29,676 nt of DNA, taken from positions 1 through 29,676 of IMG/VR virus record IMGVR_UViG_3300031951_000876. One strand, 5' to 3'. A model generated the notes under the pieces. It saw only the letters and a list, made by a program, of their open reading frames with translations. It had not been told where the DNA came from and ran no database searches. The translations under genes were made by a program, and so were the position numbers. This DNA is from a virus. This document shows, in pieces, positions 28,368 to 29,676 of this stretch. The stretch's first letter is position 1; each line of letters begins with the position of its first letter.

Positions 28368-29676
28368 ATGACCATTGAAAAATCACACTGGTCTTCTAAT
28401 GGAAATGCTATTAATTTATCAGTTCCATTTACGAAGGTCAACAGAGAAAAAAGAACAGTCTCAGGTTTTGCAACACTAGATAACCTAGATCAGACTGGTG
28501 ATGTGGTCACGCAGGAAGCAAGCATGAAAGCATTTGAAAGCTTCCGTGGAAATCTAAGAGAAATGCACCAGCCAATGGCTGTTGGTAAGGTTGCATCTTT
28601 TAGACCAGAAACTTATTATGATCCAAAAACAAAAGAATTTTATAATGGAGTGTATGTTGATGCATATATTTCAAAGGGCGCACAAGATACTTGGGAAAAA
28701 GTTCTTGATGGCACATTAACAGGATTTTCAATTGGCGGAAAGATTATAGACTCAGATACTGAAGTAAATAAGTCTACAGGACAAAGTGTCCGATTCATTA
28801 AAGATTACTCACTTGTTGAATTGTCAATAGTTGACTCTCCAGCAAATGAACTCTGCAACATATTGTCCATTGAAAAAGTCAATGGTCAAATGATTTTCAA
28901 GGGCATAGCTGCAGATGTGAAAATGGAGAACATTTTCTATTGTGCAGAAAGTGATTCTGTATTTATGTCAACAGAGTCTGAGTATATTTCACCAGTTACT
29001 GGTAAGAAGACAGAACTTATTGGATGGGTGGAATCAAACGACACTAACAAGTCAAAAGAAATAGATAAGATTCTTGATTCGTATAAATCAAGATTGCAAA
29101 CGTTGCCTGATACACAAATTGCAAAACAGGCAAACGCAGAAGGAGGTAATGAAGTGGAAAACGTAGAAACAACAAATACTGAAGAGACTGTTGAAAAGTT
29201 ACGTGCACCAGAAGCAACAGAAGTTGCTGATCAGGTTGTAGTAGCAGAAGAAACACCAGTTGAAAAAGTAGAAGAGTCTGCAGAAACCAACACTTCTGCC
29301 GAAGTTCTGGAACAAGCAGCCGATGTATCAGACGCACAGGTTAATGAGCCTGATTTTGCTAAGATGCTTGGCGACCTTAAGGGTTTCTTCTCCGAGACTT
29401 TGGAAAAGGCCTCTGAGGCAAACGCAGCTCAAGTTACAACTATTAAAGAAACAGTTGAAACTTTTAGCAAGAGCGTAGATGCTCGAATTTCAGAATTAGC
29501 AGAAAAACATACAGCTCTCTCAGATGCAGTAAATGCAATTAAAAACACTATTGATGGTGTTGAGAAGAGAGTAGACGCAGTCGAATCAGAGACTGCAATT
29601 AAGAAGTCCTCAGACCTTGGCGGGTCTCAGGAAGTAACAATAAAGAAATCAAAATGGAACGGCACTTTCCTCGGTT
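28368..29676 (+). CDS. Prohead protease with C-terminal scaffold (partial, 436 codons)
   Basis: Runs off the right edge. The N-terminal ~165 residues have FATLDNLDQTGDVVTQEASM (34-53), H67 in REMHQPMAVGKV and S121 in LTGFSIGGKI, the His and Ser of HK97/XkdF-type prohead proteases, then VELSIVDSPAN. From about residue 250 the sequence becomes acidic and Glu/Thr/Val-rich, then a coiled coil (about 330-415, LEKASEANAAQVTTIKETVE) and the basic KKSKWNG. This is the layout of a protease fused to a scaffold. A strong internal start lies at 29154 in the same frame. Confidence 0.75.
   Translation, partial: MTIEKSHWSSNGNAINLSVPFTKVNREKRTVSGFATLDNLDQTGDVVTQEASMKAFESFRGNLREMHQPMAVGKVASFRPETYYDPKTKEFYNGVYVDAYISKGAQDTWEKVLDGTLTGFSIGGKIIDSDTEVNKSTGQSVRFIKDYSLVELSIVDSPANELCNILSIEKVNGQMIFKGIAADVKMENIFYCAESDSVFMSTESEYISPVTGKKTELIGWVESNDTNKSKEIDKILDSYKSRLQTLPDTQIAKQANAEGGNEVENVETTNTEETVEKLRAPEATEVADQVVVAEETPVEKVEESAETNTSAEVLEQAADVSDAQVNEPDFAKMLGDLKGFFSETLEKASEANAAQVTTIKETVETFSKSVDARISELAEKHTALSDAVNAIKNTIDGVEKRVDAVESETAIKKSSDLGGSQEVTIKKSKWNGTFLG
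29154..29676 (+). CDS. Possible nested scaffold protein (internal start, partial)
   Basis: AGGAGGT lies at 29141-29147 and a GTG 7 nt later (29154) is in frame with the protease gene (codon 263). The product would begin MENVETTNTEETVEKL and consist of the acidic and coiled-coil part only. Such in-frame short products are known from other phages, as lambda C/Nu3, where they act as scaffold. The Shine-Dalgarno is better than that of almost any gene here. Confidence 0.5.
   Translation, partial: MENVETTNTEETVEKLRAPEATEVADQVVVAEETPVEKVEESAETNTSAEVLEQAADVSDAQVNEPDFAKMLGDLKGFFSETLEKASEANAAQVTTIKETVETFSKSVDARISELAEKHTALSDAVNAIKNTIDGVEKRVDAVESETAIKKSSDLGGSQEVTIKKSKWNGTFLG

Overview
The window looks like part of a tailed double-stranded DNA phage genome, or a provirus or metagenomic phage contig. 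The evidence is a late block with a run of tail-fibre genes, a portal protein, a prohead protease with a scaffold-like tail, and a holin-like protein, together with a lytic transglycosylase and a phage-type class II ribonucleotide reductase. The DNA is visibly AT-rich. An actinobacterial host, perhaps a low-GC freshwater one, is my inference. It rests on apparently leaderless genes starting 6-8 nt after a TATAAT box, operator-like palindromes of the actinobacterial CRP/GlxR type (TGTGANNTANNTCACA), cobalamin-dependent NrdJ, and many tiny zinc-ribbon and membrane proteins. No gene in the window names the host.

Layout. Positions 1-1770 hold a leftward set of very small genes: a partial gene, two zinc-ribbon proteins, two tiny membrane proteins, an acidic protein and a DnaJ-like knuckle. 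They are organised by a recurring punctuation unit that combines a GC-rich inverted-repeat element, CRP-like palindromes and a similar promoter (WTGTCRGT, about 17 bp, TAY). One unit contains three DnaA boxes and may be an origin. Positions 2019-4171 read rightward: a divergent 2OG-Fe(II) oxygenase, a tRNA-Ile(UAU), small membrane proteins, an unknown protein and a sulfotransferase-like protein. Positions 4161-6483 read leftward: a lytic transglycosylase, four small genes, a TylF-like O-methyltransferase, and a 53-aa protein preceded by its own strong promoter and a structured leader RNA with an intrinsic terminator. From 6578 to the end everything reads rightward: NrdJ, a holin-like protein with an EF-hand loop, seven tail/fibre genes (8940-17930), a protein with FN3 domains, Pro/Phe/Tyr repeats and a Hint domain (17947-19305), five prolyl-hydroxylase-like oxygenases interleaved with two related proteins of unknown function (19395-24552), a LamG adhesin, a small gene, portal, and protease-scaffold.

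How the genes may work together. The most unusual block is 17.9-24.6 kb. A structural protein carries about 90 residues made only of Pro, Phe and Tyr, followed by a Hint domain that lacks the usual C-terminal His-Asn. Directly after it come five 2OG-Fe(II) oxygenases sharing a YLNDDYEGGE-type core. I suggest that this is a virion-protein modification cassette (proline hydroxylation plus Hint autoprocessing); this is inference from sequence and position. Other items worth checking are the leader RNA at 4334-4414, the CRP-like composite sites with DnaA boxes, and an in-frame internal start with a strong Shine-Dalgarno that would make a separate scaffold from the protease gene.
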